Below are positions 43,850 to 55,893 of a stretch of 64,000 bases of DNA, one piece after another. Made by a program: the position numbers and the translations under genes. The notes under the pieces were generated by a model. It had not been told where the DNA came from and made no database searches. It saw nothing but the letters and a program-made list of their open reading frames with translations. The stretch's first letter is position 1, and each line of letters starts with the position of its first letter. Source of the stretch: Euborellia annulipes (Eukaryota; Arthropoda; Insecta; Dermaptera; Anisolabididae). The stretch is from positions 1 to 64,000 of the forward strand of contig JAKCPI010002778.1 in the NCBI GenBank assembly GCA_023213315.1. The letters are read 5' to 3'.

Positions 43850-46060
43850 TTTTTTTGGGCCTCAGCATGCAATTACGAATTACATTAAGGATCAGTATTA
43901 TCTATTATAAAATCGGTTCTTTTTCTATTTATTTTATTTCTTTCTTTACTGTAGATATGTCTTAAAACAGAAAATTAAAGGAAAGTAGATGAATTAATTG
44001 AGTTTTATTTACCATCAAAATAAATGAATATCGTTTCGTTAAAGTTCTGTAGAAACTGACATGAATAAACTATCCAAATAAAATGAAATATATCCCTAAT
44101 AAAAGTTCACGTGTATAATATACTAACCTTTATAAAATACTCATAAAAAAAATAAAATAACATTTCTCTATAAAATCCTTTTTGATTGCCATTTCTAAAA
44201 CAATTTTATAGAACATTTTAATATTATTTTTTAATGAATAAAAACATTTTTAATTAAACCATTTTTTCGAACGTTAAAAGTGATAAATCTTATAAAGAAT
44301 TAATATCGAATTTTTTTAATCCTCTCCTGTCTGTTCATATCTTATAATCTCAATTTCTGCTCTTGCTTTAGTATCATATGAAAACAATATAATACCTTTG
44401 GTAAGAGGATATCAGCTAATCATAGTCCTACTGAGCTCATCAATACAAGGATATTTACTAATATCTCAAAAGGGATTAGCAAACATTCCTCGAAAGGGCT
44501 GAATATAATTGATGAGCTATATACTAAGCTACTCCGGTGTTTTGTTTTAAAATATATACTCTCTTTTTTGAAAGGTCTTTTCAGACAATCGAATTGTGAA
44601 ATTCACTCATGTTCATAGAAGAAGTTATGAATAGAATTATCTAAAAATCCAATGAGAAAGAATGATAATAAATGGCTCTAGGGACAAGATTGATTTATTG
44701 GCAGAACGATCAAAAAGGAAAATTCGTTTTAAATCGCATGTTAAGAAAGGTGCAAAGCTTAAATCGATGGATTGGAAAAGCCAAGAAGATCAATGATGAA
44801 AAATGTTTTTCTTATTTAGAAAAAAAAAAAAAAAAAAATTGAATTATAAGATAATAATTCGAAAAGGGAGTTTTCTACCCAAATGGTTTTTTATACACTA
44901 AAATGTATCTTGCATTTGTAATTTTCAGTATGTGAAGGATGAGAAATTTGCCAATCATTAATTTTTTTTTTTATTTTTTCATTAATTATTACAAATTAGA
45001 AAGAACAAAAAAAATTTTTTAATTATGGGACTTTAAGCTTGGTGTTATCCAGGTCTATTTACCATCGCGATAAAACCCTATATAATTAAAATTTTCCCTA
45101 ACATTTGTTATACAAATACCCTCATATCCACCCCAACATATAAAAGAGAGAAAATTAATTATAAACCATATTTTCTACTTATCCAAATTTTAACTAGAGT
45201 ATTTTTTTAAACAAAGTCGATAGTTTATCATGGCTCTAAGTAAAAATGAGTATCTGGAAATGGTCAGGATTAAACATTTCTATGTTTACTATCAACACTT
45301 AATTCAACACGAAAATATCAATTTTACAATCTGAAGTTATTATCTTAAATCGTAAATAGAAAAATTACGATATTTGTATATAAATAAAAATATGTGTATG
45401 AAATATGGATTGACTAATACGATTTTAGCGTTGGCTTCCGTTAGGTAAAAGAGTTAATCATAATAAAAGATAAATAAAATATTGTAAATATTCTAAAAAA
45501 TATTTTTTGCCATTTATATTTTATTATAATCCAAAACAGAGAGGTTTTAAAAACTTTCAGGATGTAGTATATTCACTTAAATTGGATAATTTATTAATAA
45601 TATTCATCAGCAGAAATATAATCTCAAAAATTTTTTTAGAACATCAGATCTCTATTAATTTATTATTGCATACAAATCTATTCTCTGTTTGTCCCCCAGG
45701 ATATTACAATAACCAGTATAAATTTTGAGATGAAGGCCCACAATTTCTTATGGGGAAAAACACAAAGCAAAGATAATAATTCCCTAAATTATTTGTAAAA
45801 AATTTATTTCCTTATTTTTATAAAATTTCATTTTATTATGTTAGAAATAAAACTCAATAACGAGCGTAATGTCAAATAGAGGTACGCAAAAAATAAACGG
45901 AAACATTCAATCTCTAAGGCATTAACCCGAATTCGTGACACCATAATCTCAATGTTCTTAAATCAATGAAATTTTTTTTTTGTTTTCTTCTCAAACAATA
46001 ACAATTATTTGATTTCTCGAAAGCGAGAAAGAGAATTCAAACGAGCTATAGGCCAATCTG
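43850..46060. other. Unannotated A+T-rich stretch
   Basis: 2.2 kb with no recognised repeat, RNA or coding exon. The longest frame is a low-complexity A+T-rich one at 45507-45728. Confidence 0.35.
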
Positions 46061-46094
46061 TTTTAGGAGGAGGCTTTATTATGGTCTATTAGGC

Positions 46095-46255
46095 TTTATT
46101 ATTTGTGTCGGCGATGGAGGCATTTTGCCTCCTTGCGTGCCCCATCCTACCTCTAAAAGTAGGGATGGGATGAGGCACGGGGTGGGCGTCGCTAGGCGAC
46201 CACTTCGATCGGCCTAGATACCCAACACTGACACCAGTCCGTAAAAGACTAGTCA
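46095..46255. other. GC-rich island with hairpins
   Basis: GGAGGCATTTTGCCTCC forms a 7-bp-stem hairpin; GGGCGTCGCTAGGCGACC and CGATCGGCC nearby. Resembles no RNA family I recognise. Composition unlike its neighbours. Confidence 0.3.
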
Positions 46256-46754
46256 AAAATTGAGGAAGGGGGGGCCAATTAAAAATAAATTTAAAATATA
46301 CTAGAGAAAATTAAAACATTTAGATAAGGGCTACATTTGAAATTCAGTTGGTTAGGTTATGGAAGATTAAAATCTCTGATATTAATATAATATCCTTTAC
46401 TTTACTCATTAACTCCATTGGGAGATTAAATTGAAAACACTTCCTGAAAGAGGTAGCTAACCCATGATCACAGGGGGGGGGGGCAAGGGATCTCTGGGAC
46501 CTTTTGACTTGAACAAAATTTCTCAATTCAATAAATTTTTACCTACGAGAAGGGACCTGATGAAAAAAAATATTTAAAGATATTTCTTTCAGGGGTCCCG
46601 GGCCTTTTAGGATGCTAATAGGGTAATGAAAAAAAAGATATTTACCCCTCTGAAGCGTATCTTGAATATTCGAATTTAAACTTTTTTTTTGGTTGGGTGG
46701 GAATTAATATACAGGCCCCAAGTCTCTCAGCGCCCTGACCTATGTCGATAGGAT

Positions 46755-47125
46755 CAGTGGCGTATTCAGGGGGGCCCAGGGGGCCGGGCCCCCCCCAAAG
46801 CCTTCTCCAAAACAAAAAAATACCTATTGTTTTCCCTAATGATATTTTTTTTTTTAAATAAATATTTTATTAACTCTCATAAATTCTAAAATCTAACAAA
46901 AAACTTATAAATAATTAAAAAAATCTCTAATATTTACGAATTTTGTATTAAATTTTTTTTTTATTTTAAGAAAAAAAAATTTTTTATTTGTTTTTTATTT
47001 ATAATTATTATATTATCTAAAAAAAAATTTCTCCACTTTAAGTTTCTTGGTGAAGGGGGGGGGGGAGGGGGTTCATAAAACTTTTGGGCCCCCCCCCCCA
47101 AGCAGAAATCCTGGCTACGCTACTG
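46755..47125. mobile_element. Non-autonomous hAT-type element with 8-bp TSD
   Basis: Ends CAGTGGCGTATTCAGG / CTGGCTACGCTACTG, subterminal GGGGGGCCC / GGGCCCCC runs, duplication GATAGGAT at 46747-46754 and 47126-47133. 371 bp. Confidence 0.92.
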
Positions 47126-47562
47126 GATAGGATATATGAAATTTAAATACCGGAGAATTACAGAAGCAATGAAATTTGCCGTTAGTGCTAGTCAGCCTAT
47201 CCCTTTAGCATGTTAAGTAACTCCTAAGATTTTCTTTCTTTCAGATCCTAACAAAGGCGTGATCATTAATTTTTATTAAAGTATTCCAAAAAAAAAAAAA
47301 AAATATTAATTTAAATAAACATTAGAAGTTGATTGATGATAGTCGTGTGAAAGAGCCACCAGCCCCGTATGTTGGAATTGAAATTATTATTAAATACACT
47401 CTATAATAAAAAAAATCGACGCACCAAGAAGGAGTTGTCCGATGGAGGCAAAAATGGGTGGTTACGAAGATTATGTACTGAATAGAAAATGATTAAAATT
47501 TCAGAACAATTGAATTATTTATTTCAGAGTTACATAGTTTCAAAGTAACGAGCTCAATAAGG

Positions 47563-47826
47563 TTTTGGCGTAGTAGGTAGCGTGCCTACCTCCTATACCA
47601 AACGTCGCGGGTTCGGACCCCAGGCAGTTCGATGATTTTATTTAAGCCATTTGGATACCAGATGGCTTAAATAGAAATGCCTGAACCCATAATAGATATA
47701 TATTATATTACAACGGTTATCGTCAAAGTCTTATATGGCCTAAGTTGCCGCAAAGACTGTGTGAATGTGTGTGTGAGTGTGAGTGTGAATGAGAAAAAAG
47801 TGTGAATGTTTAAAAAAAAAAAAAAA
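47563..47826 (+). mobile_element. tRNA-derived SINE (head type 1), full length
   Basis: GGCGTAGTAGGTAGCGTGCC, GCGGGTTCGGACCCC, hairpin AAGCCATTTGGATACCAGAT, CAAAGTCTTATATGGCC, TAAGTTGCCGCAAAGACTG, (TGTG) spacer, poly-A. No clear target duplication. Confidence 0.85.
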
Positions 47827-47829
47827 TTT

Positions 47830-48455
47830 CTCGCTTGGAAAGGGGAGAGATCCCGAGACTTCAGTAATCTACTAGCTGATTTCTCAACTTGATGTAATTC
47901 TCAAGTTAAAGTATTAACCAAATACAGGTTTCCTGTATAAAGATACACTTGTTTTTAAATTATTGTCATTCGATAAATGTGTTTTTCATGAAAGGTGTTT
48001 TGTTATTTTAATTACACCATTTTGTAACAACATTTATTAAAAATTGGCCTGATTTCCTTTCATATTAGAGAGATAATAAAAATTTATTTTCATATCTAAT
48101 TTGCAAGGATACAATAAAATTTTTTATTCCTTTTTGTTTTATTTTTTATAATTTATAAAAAAAAGTGTGCCATTTTTGCATAATATTACTTAATTTTTTT
48201 TAACAAGCAAGTAATAATTTTTTTTACTAACCAGTAAAAGAGTTATTTGATAGCTAATAAAAATATCAATAATAAATATATGAATATAATATTAATATTG
48301 ATATGAAAATAATATATAGGATGATTAAAGAGACTTGAAATAGTATATATAATATTTTATTTATTATAATTTTATTTTATTATTTTAATTTAAAATAAAG
48401 GATATAAAAAATCTTTATCTGATTCAAAAAAAAAATTTATGTTTATAATCATAAA
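47830..48455. other. Unannotated A+T-rich stretch
   Basis: No gene or repeat family recognised. Confidence 0.3.
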
Positions 48456-48456
48456 T

Positions 48457-48650
48457 AAAAAATCTGGTGTGATTGGTCGTACAGCACACAACTTTATCTT
48501 ATATTCGGGAATTGAAAGTTGTGTTCCCTCCTTATTACTTCAAATGTTTTGTGTCTACATATATTTTCACTTTCTCTTACCCTATATATGAAATAGATAG
48601 AGAGAAAGTATTGCGATCATTTCAAAAATTCGATGTCGAGATTTTTTACT
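48457..48650. mobile_element. Family 1 end pieces joined
   Basis: 48457-48560: degraded minus-strand hairpin; 48569-48650: plus-strand 5' end (ACTTTCTCTTACCC to TTCGATGTCGAGATTTT). Two termini brought together with the bodies deleted. Confidence 0.7.
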
Positions 48651-48659
48651 TTTTAGTTT

Positions 48660-49495
48660 CCCTTAGAACTCTACATAAGCGCCTATATAGTAGACAACCC
48701 GCTTGTTCAAGCTTTCTAAATGGTGGCCATAAGAATAGGCTAGATAACTCTATATTTTAAAAATCTCATAATTTAAAAACAGTTTATAAAATTTCACTGG
48801 CTATTAAATCAAATTTATTTATTTATTAATAGGTTCTCAACAAATTTATTGCCTCGTTGTTTCAATTCCACTATATTTTATCCAATTTTTTTTTTTTTTT
48901 TTTTTTAGTACCGTACCTACAATTCAATTTTTCCGCTTGAATGAGCTCCAATTCAACTGGATTCAAAAAATCCTCTGCTTGTTTCGATCCGATTATAAAA
49001 GGGTCGAAATTGGAGAATTGCACGCTTTAAATTTTCCATTAATGGGACCAATATTTTAGACATCTGTCGGGATTTTAACCATTAGAGCCAAAAGAAAAAA
49101 AAAAAAGAAGCAAACATTCGTACGTTAAATATGATACATTTTTAATGGTGAAATGGATTAAAAAAACATTATCAAAATTCAAACTCGTCTCTCTTGTAAA
49201 AAAAAAACTCTAATTATTTAATCCACATCATTTTCGCAATATTGATTAAATTTATTTATAATTAAATTTAGATTTAAAATCGAATTAGTTAAAGAAAAAT
49301 TGTTCTAATAGAACACTTGGTATATTAATTTAACAAATTACTATTGTAATGGAAATAAGGATTTTCTAGGTCAGTTCTAGTTATAATATAATATATACGA
49401 TTTACATATAAATAGATATAGGTATATATAGAATGAGTTAAGAGTTCGAAGGGGTTATTAAATAAGTATTTTAATTTTAAGCTTAGAGCTCATTG
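48660..49495. other. Unannotated stretch
   Basis: No gene or repeat family recognised. Confidence 0.3.
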
Positions 49496-49499
49496 ATAA

Positions 49500-49650
49500 A
49501 AAAAAATATGGTGTGAGTGGACTCACAGCACGCAACTTTCTTTACCCTCGATAATTGAAAGTTGTGTTCTGTGATTATTATACCAGATTTTTTGTCGACA
49601 TATTGTATATTTAATTTCCGCCGATATATTAAAAGAAATTTATAAACATT
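49500..49650 (-). mobile_element. Family 1 fragment with 3' hairpin
   Basis: TATGGTGTGAGTGGACTCAC ... GAAAGTTGTGTTCTGTG, TTTTTTGTCGACATA, TTTCCGCCGATATATT. Hairpin partly decayed. Confidence 0.7.
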
Positions 49651-49659
49651 GACAAGATA

Positions 49660-50305
49660 TATGATTCTATTTGTCCTTCATTTTTAACTACTGTATTTTA
49701 TAAAATAAAATAATATTTTTATTCTAAATTCATCACTAGTAGCCTATATAAAAATTTTTTTAATAAACTATTATAGTCTATATATAAAGTATACTCTATA
49801 TTTTTTCTATTATATACCAACTTTCCAGCTTCAATATCTTTCAACAAAAAGTTTTCAAACCCTCTTTTCCCTTTCTAAACAAAAGTTTATCTTGCCCGTC
49901 TTAAAGTTAACAAAACAACAAAATAAATCTGATAATTATTTTCTTAGGAGAGAGAAAGAAAGAATTTAAGAAACAATTAAGAATTTTATAAAGTAACCGT
50001 TAAAAAACTTTTCGATATATAATTTAAAGAGAGAAAGAGATAGGCATTTCTACTATTGTCATTAAATAAATGTTTTTTCATTTAATCTTAGTGAATTATG
50101 GACATTCATCTTTAGTCTCACATGTAGAGGGGAGAGATTTAATTTGCTTGAAATATTTATTTAATTCATTCATTCAAAAAATTAAAATGAGTTCGTATAA
50201 AAAAATTTACGGCGATAAGAAAAATTATTAGCTTATTTTTTGGGAAATTAAAAAAAAAATAATCCAACAAAGATTAATTAATTACAATTGAATGGCTCTT
50301 GAGTA
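49660..50305. other. Unannotated A+T-rich stretch
   Basis: No gene or repeat family recognised. Confidence 0.3.
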
Positions 50306-50369
50306 ACTAAATTCAGGAGATGCCGATGAAAAAGCAGTCAACAAAAAAAATCAAATTTTTCATTTTTCT

Positions 50370-50412
50370 CTGTCGACGTTTCGAATTCAAATCGCGCTCA
50401 TCATCAGGACAA
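50370..50412 (-). ncRNA. Hammerhead-like motif, left arm
   Basis: Minus strand: stem I TTGTC / GACAG, CTGATGA, T, stem II GAGCGC..GAATTC (decayed), GAA, ACGT, C17. Core boxes are perfect; comparison with the right arm suggests an original stem II GAACGC / GCGTTC. Confidence 0.6.
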
Positions 50413-50441
50413 TCATTAGCTTAAATGGATATAGCTTGTAT

Positions 50442-50706
50442 CAGGGGCGTTTATAAGACTCTGTCTCCCCCCCCCAAAAAAAAAATAATTTTCAATGAAA
50501 TTCGTATACAAAAAAAAAAAAAAGGTAAAATGATATGAGGAGAGAATTTACAAAAAAAAAAAAACGGGTAAAACGGAAAAATCTAGATTAAAAAGATTTT
50601 TTATGAAATTTAATTTTTGAGAGGCTCCGAGCCCCGCGAGGCTAAGGATTTTCGATAATATAAAAATTTTGTGTATTGGAGGGAAAAATTTCTATATACG
50701 CCCCTG
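50442..50706. mobile_element. hAT-like MITE inside foldback, TSD not found
   Basis: CAGGGGCGTTTATA / TATATACGCCCCTG ends with C- and G-runs; the flanking 8-mers GCTTGTAT and GCTGATTC do not match well. Confidence 0.55.
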
Positions 50707-50837
50707 GCTGATTCATATTTAGATGTACATATATGCAGTGATGATACATCAAAATCATCATCAAGATGATACATCAAAATCATCATCAAGATCATCAAAA
50801 TAATATGAATTAATTTAATTTGCTTTATAAACAGCAA

Positions 50838-51000
50838 ACGCATACACAGACAGAACATGTTGCGAAAACTACTTTTTTGGATTCAGAGGACCTCTAACCG
50901 TGTATATCCATCAAAATCTCGACATTGAATTTTTGATATGAAACCAATACTTTTTCTCTATATATATATTAACATATATAGAAGTAAGAGAAAGTAAATA
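50838..51000 (-). mobile_element. Family 1 5' fragment
   Basis: ACACAGACAGAACATGTTGC, CAAAATCTCGACATTG, GAAGTAAGAGAAAGTAAA. Confidence 0.78.
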
Positions 51001-51163
51001 AAAAAGTCTTGTCATTTTGCAAAAAAAAAAAATTTGAAATTTCCTCTTGTATACGTTTGTTTTATAACTATAAAATAAAAATTAATCATATTATCTTTAT
51101 GTATCATTATGTACATCTATATATGTATATCAACAATACAAGCTATATTATTATTTTTCTTTA

Positions 51164-51205
51164 TGTCATGATGCTGAGGGCGATTGGCGTTCGAAACGTC
51201 GACAG
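51164..51205 (+). ncRNA. Hammerhead-like motif, right arm (decayed)
   Basis: TGTC / GACA stem I, ATGATGC in place of CTGATGA, stem II GAGGGC..GCGTTC, GAA, ACGT, C at 51200. Confidence 0.45.
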
Positions 51206-51259
51206 AGAAAATTGAAATTTTGTTTATTGTTGGCTGCCTTTTCATCATTTCCTGAATAA

Positions 51260-51685
51260 AAATTAATTATTATTGTACTTTTATATTCTTGGTTATATCG
51301 AAAATCATTGATTTGGAGTCCTTGTTAGGTAGATATAAAAATATTTAATTAAAAAAAATATAACTTTTTAATAAAAATCTCATGAAAGACACGTGTATAG
51401 GCTCTATTTTTTGTCCCAATTTTCATTTGTTAAAATAATTCAATAATAAGGTCTATATAATTTATTATTTTCTCTTTAAAATATAACAAGTGGAAATAAA
51501 AAAAAAAATAATTTATACAAAGCATGGATATTAACGATCGATCGCTTTGTGTTTAAATATAAATAAGAATATCAAAAAATAAAACGTTAAATGGGAAAAC
51601 AGGTGTTTGTGATTAAAAAAAAATAAATTTTTATACTAAATTTAGACATAGGCCTATATAATTTAGGAATTTGAGAATGTACAAG
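51260..51685. other. Unannotated A+T-rich stretch
   Basis: No gene or repeat family recognised. Confidence 0.3.
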
Positions 51686-51689
51686 ATTA

Positions 51690-52058
51690 TACTGGTATCT
51701 AGGAATTATTTGGAAGTTTACTTGTACTGGATTCAGTTGTGATTAAATTAGAAATAAAAATTTTTTATTGGGTATAGGAGACTTTGCAGTTAAGGAAATT
51801 AAATAAAAAACTTATTTAATTATTAATCGTCGACGATCGTAAGTTTTTTATTTAATTTCCTTGGCTGCAAAGTCTCCTATACCCAATTCAAAGTCTACAG
51901 CCACTTCTCATCAAAAATTTTTTAGTTTTTTTATTGTATTTGACGAAATTCGTGTGGAATAAAAAAACTAAAATATTTTTATTTCTAATTTAATCATAAC
52001 TGAATGGATAAGTACAAGTAAACTTCCAAATAATTCCAGTATAAAATTTTGGTATCTG
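51690..52058. mobile_element. Nested double foldback
   Basis: Outer arms (GGAATTATTTGGAAGTTTAC ... at 51703 and the inverse ending near 52040) enclose an inner foldback (GGGTATAGGAGACTTTGC at 51770 and GCAAAGTCTCCTATACCC at about 51869-51886) whose loop has CGTCGACGATCG. A third inverted pair, AGTTTTTTTATT / AATAAAAAAACT, follows. Confidence 0.8.
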
Positions 52059-52120
52059 TACTCAAATTTTAACAATTTCTAAAAGGTAATAATACAAAGA
52101 TATATTTGTGTATCATTTAA

Positions 52121-52160
52121 AGTCTATATGGCCTAAGATTCCGAAATACTTGAAAAAAAA
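52121..52160 (+). mobile_element. SINE tail fragment
   Basis: AAAGTCTATATGGCCTAAGA, TTCCGAAATACTTG. Confidence 0.55.
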
Positions 52161-52164
52161 TTCT

Positions 52165-53050
52165 TAATAAATAAAAATTATGAACCCAACCAATCTAGAG
52201 ACTGAGGTTTTTCCAAATGTGTTGTTAGCAACAGCTTAATTTTTGGTTGAGAAGAGCATTCTCTCGCTTTAAAAAATTTGTTTTTCATTAAGTTCCTGAC
52301 ATAAAAAATTTTCGTTCAAATAGCTGAGGGGAAGGCCGTGTACTCCCCTCATAGACCTTAAATAAAAATAAAAACAAAATTAAACTAAAGTTCCTTACTT
52401 TAATTTTGTAATTATTTTTATTTAAGTTTTTTTTTTTCAACTATGAATTTCAAAGTGTTAGTAAGCATTTTGAGATTGTGTAATCTCATTTTGATTTTGT
52501 TTTTTTCCAATTTGATTTTGTTTAGTTCCAATTTGATCTTGTAAAGATATAGATTAGAATCAAACGTACTAATCATTTTTACTCTATCCCTATTACAAAA
52601 CTGAAGGAAAATCACCTGATAAATGGGGTGTGTATTTAAATAATAAAATTTTATGGCAAAATATCGTTTAACTTTATCCTAAATATTTATAATTATAAAT
52701 TTAATCGTAAAGATGATCTCGATTGTTTAATTTATCTCTGAAGAGGTCAATGAATAAATGACCACTTAAAAGTCTAAAAATAGAATTCATGATTTACAAT
52801 GTTGATTACATTGAATAAATTTAGTCAAAGGTCATTTATTTGTTTCTTGTCACTTGGAATAAAAATTACGATATTGATAATGAAACAATGCATGATTTTT
52901 CGAATTTTAATAATTCATTAATGAAAAAAACATGGAAAAATCATATTTTTTTTGAATCAATTAACATAAAAAAATAATAGATATATTATCACCATACGTA
53001 TATATGCCTTTATCGAGAGCTAAGCAATAATAATTAATTAGTGGCATATA
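52165..53050. other. Unannotated A+T-rich stretch
   Basis: No gene or clear repeat family. Possible SINE scrap at about 52320-52375 (ATAGACCTTAAATAAAA). Confidence 0.3.
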
Positions 53051-53054
53051 TTAA

Positions 53055-53532
53055 AAAAATATGGTGTGATGGCGGACAGATAAAGCCCGTCGATAAGAGA
53101 AAGTTGTGTTCCGTGCTTGTCACACTAGATTTTTTGTATCTTTGAAATAAACTATGGTTATTTTTCAAATGTTAATCTCATATTTGGATATTTTATACAC
53201 AATAGAGAATCCTAAATATATTCAAAATTTCATAAGAATTGAAAAAAAATTTTTTTTTAATGTATAAAAAGTTCAAAAGTGTGACCCTCTTTTAAATCGA
53301 AATTAACATGCAAATCCCTATAAGGATTTAACATTGGCTCTATGGAAGAAAGAGTCGGAAAATGAATTTGAAAAATCTGAAATACATCAGTGTACTTGAA
53401 GCAATTTTTACGAAAAATTTTACTGATAAACTTTTAAAAGAGCATCTAAAAAATAGTTGATTTATGAATTTTAATTAAAATTGGAAAACATTTTAAACTT
53501 GTTACCATGGCAACCATTTCTACTATCTTTCA
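53055..53532 (-). mobile_element. Family 1 copy, long subfamily, minus strand, truncated
   Basis: Degraded hairpin 53060-53140, then the reverse of the long-subfamily insert (TTATTTTTCAAATGTTAATC, GTGACCCTCTTTTAAATC), then GAGCATCTAAAAAATAG and GTTACCATGGCAACC in scrambled order. Confidence 0.7.
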
Positions 53533-53539
53533 TCGTAAT

Positions 53540-54070
53540 ACGGAAAAACCGTAGTCTTAATCAAATGCGGATCCCGAGTGTCAATTGGTAAATGAATGTA
53601 AAATTTTTGAATTCGTCAAATATTTTTTATCCCATTAATAAAAACAAAAGCCTTTATGCGGAAATAAAAATATTTTATGTGAATATAAAAAAATACATTA
53701 AGAATTTGTATGATAAGATATCGAATAAAAAAGCCATTTGAATGACAAAGATCAAATAAAATACCATTTTTTTTATTAATACAAATAGTACTGTAATAGC
53801 ATATTAATAGTCTAAAGAAAAGGTTTTAAAAAGGTTTTGTTAAATATAACCTTTTAATAAAAAAAAAAACTTGTGTGAGTGGTCGCACACTACACAAATA
53901 AGGATATAAATTTTTGATAATTCTTAGTCCTATATACAGTGCTAAAAGTAACGAAAATGCAAAATTTCATTTAATTTAGATGGGTAGTTTACGATTTCTG
54001 TTCAAGAGCTTGTCTGTGAATGTTCTCTTTTTTTATAGAATGTCAGGAAGGTAATCAAAACAAATGAATG
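53540..54070. other. Unannotated stretch
   Basis: No gene recognised; a scrap of the family 1 hairpin (TGTGTGAGTGGTCGCACAC) at about 53872-53890. Confidence 0.35.
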
Positions 54071-54075
54071 ATTGG

Positions 54076-54232
54076 GGACGGCAGGAGAAGGAGCAAGTGG
54101 GGGACACGCCAAAAGCCCCGGAAAGCTAAGAGATCCTGAGTTAAACATCAGCGAGCCTAACCCACGATATCACCAAAAACAATACTTTCTCTATATATTT
54201 TTTATATATATAGTGTAAGAGAAAGTAAAAAC
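54076..54232. mobile_element. Degenerate class-II tRNA-like SINE head, then a family 1 terminus
   Basis: 54076-54165: CCCCGGAAAGCTAAGAGATC, CTGAGTTAAACATC, related to 29213-29287. 54181-54232: TACTTTCTCTATATAT ... AGTGTAAGAGAAAGT, a short inverted pair from the family 1 5' end. Confidence 0.5.
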
Positions 54233-54395
54233 TCACAATCGTTAAAAATCTATTAAATTCAAACATAAAATGCTTCGATTTCATTACAGGATATAGAGAC
54301 TAATTAGTTAATTCTAGGTGAAAAGTTAATATTTTCATAAATTATATGATAAATAATTAAAATAATATTAAAATAAGAACTAGGAAGAAATTTAC

Positions 54396-54547
54396 CTAAA
54401 TCGGACTCGTATCTTAGGAGAAACTGGCTTTTTTGTGGGAGACCGACGCTAACGCGACTGCTCTCTTCAATGGCTACCACAACACTAAATGCACTGAGAA
54501 ACACTGACACGGATCCAAACTCTCTCTTGAGTGACACAGTCACTACT
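54396..54547 (-). other. Possible untranslated first exon (weak)
   Basis: Minus strand: initiator-like TTCAGT with A at 54547, then G+C-richer sequence to a donor TTTAG/GTAAAT at 54396. No ATG in the long frame, so if real it would be 5' UTR. CAGGTGGCGCTGCC, resembling the fly CTCF core, lies about 45 bp upstream (54590-54605). No similarity evidence. Confidence 0.22.
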
Positions 54548-54801
54548 GAATGCCCTATAGCTCCTAGCTAGATCCTAGGTAATTCAAGGCAGCGCCACCT
54601 GCGACCTGTCGTAACTTGCAGGAGAGCCAGGTAAAGATAGAGATAATTATAATTCAATCTAACTCGAAAAAAGATGTCATTTAGGAGTTTCTATAACAAT
54701 AGTGATCCTAAAGCCCCTCGGAAGGGCTTTAGGCAAATCCTTATAGTATTGTATGAAATATATGTTAATAAGATTTTACAAATAAATAATGAGAACTCTT
54801 A

Positions 54802-55200
54802 TAAAAATCTGGTGTGACTGATCGCACAGCACATAAGTTTCTCTTACCTTCGGTGATCGAAAGTTGTTTTCTGTGCTTGTCACACTAGATTTTTCGTGTC
54901 GACATATATCTAGCAAACTGAAAAATTACATCAGTAAAGTACTAGTACTTTTTGGTCGATTTTGTTTAAAAGCTTGTTTCACGCCCTAGGGGGTGCCAAA
55001 CTTGAAATAAAATTTTAACCTCCTAGTTCAATTCCTTCATGGTTTAAAGTTAACACACACACTCACACAAACACACATACACAGAGAGAGACCATGTCGC
55101 GAAGACCACTTTTTTGGATTTTTAAATCTGGTGTGACAAGCACAGAACACAACTTTCGATTACTAAAGGTAAAAGAAAGTTGTGTGCTGTGCGAATACAT
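54802..55200. mobile_element. Family 1 minus-strand copy joined to an inverted 3' hairpin
   Basis: Hairpin 54804-54895, body deleted to CAAACTGAAAAATTAC, core, (AC)n at 55055-55082, AGACCACTTTTTTGGATTT; at 55124 it switches to a plus-strand half hairpin (AAATCTGGTGTGACAAGCAC). The break is within the 5' region. Confidence 0.8.
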
Positions 55201-55204
55201 GTCT

Positions 55205-55615
55205 GATCGCACCCTGTACTATTTAATTATAATTATTTATTTTATTATACGACAGCTTAAAGGCGGACCGTGCCAAAAGTAATAATATAAATGGGTTTCG
55301 ATTTTTTAAAAAGTTATAATGGCTGTTTCGAGAAAAGTAATATGTTAATTTGATAGGGGTGAGGAATTTTTTTTCCATTCTTTTTTTTTATGAAAAATGA
55401 AACCTCAAAACATTCCACTCACCAAGACAAATTCGTGTAAATTTGAGTTGGAATCCTGCTTGAAAAGTTTTTCTTAACTCAAGACATCCATCTTTTCACT
55501 CCAAATCGGAGCTCAGATGTTGATAAAATCTGTTTATCCCTGAGATTTTTTATTTATTTTTTATCTCACTAAGATCCCATTTAGATGTGTAGTTTTTTTT
55601 TTTTTTTATTAAAAT

Positions 55616-55640
<25 letters not shown>
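55205..55640. other. Unannotated stretch
   Basis: No gene recognised; (TA)n at about 55623-55648. Confidence 0.3.
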
Positions 55641-55647
<7 letters not shown>

Positions 55648-55655
<8 letters not shown>

Positions 55656-55893
55656 TAACACACTTTTTTCTCATTCACTTTCACATTCACACACACCTTC
55701 ACACTTTACGGCAACTTAGGCCATTTAAGACTTTTACGATAACCGTTATTTAATAATATATATTTATTAGGGGTCCAGGCATTCTTATTTGGTATCCAAA
55801 TGGCTTAAATAAAATCATCGGACTGCCTGGAGTCCGAACCCGGGACTTTTGGTATACGAGGTTAGCATGCTAACCTCTACACCAAGCCCCGAG
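55648..55893 (-). mobile_element. tRNA-derived SINE (head type 1), full length
   Basis: Minus strand: GGCTTGGTGTAGAGGTTAGC, GGGTTCGGACTCC, hairpin AAGCCATTTGGATACCAAAT, CCTGGACCCC, TAAATGGCCTAAGTTGCCG, TGTGTGAATGTG spacer, A tail. Confidence 0.85.

Larger units (their letters stand above)
50309..51256. mobile_element. Foldback with divergent hammerhead motifs and nested repeats
   Basis: Left arm 50309-50415 (TTCAGGAGATGCCGATGAAA ... GTCGACGTTTCGAATTC) and right arm 51164-51256 are inverted copies. Between them lie a hAT-like MITE (50442-50706), a family 1 fragment (50838-51000) and A+T-rich sequence. Confidence 0.72.
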
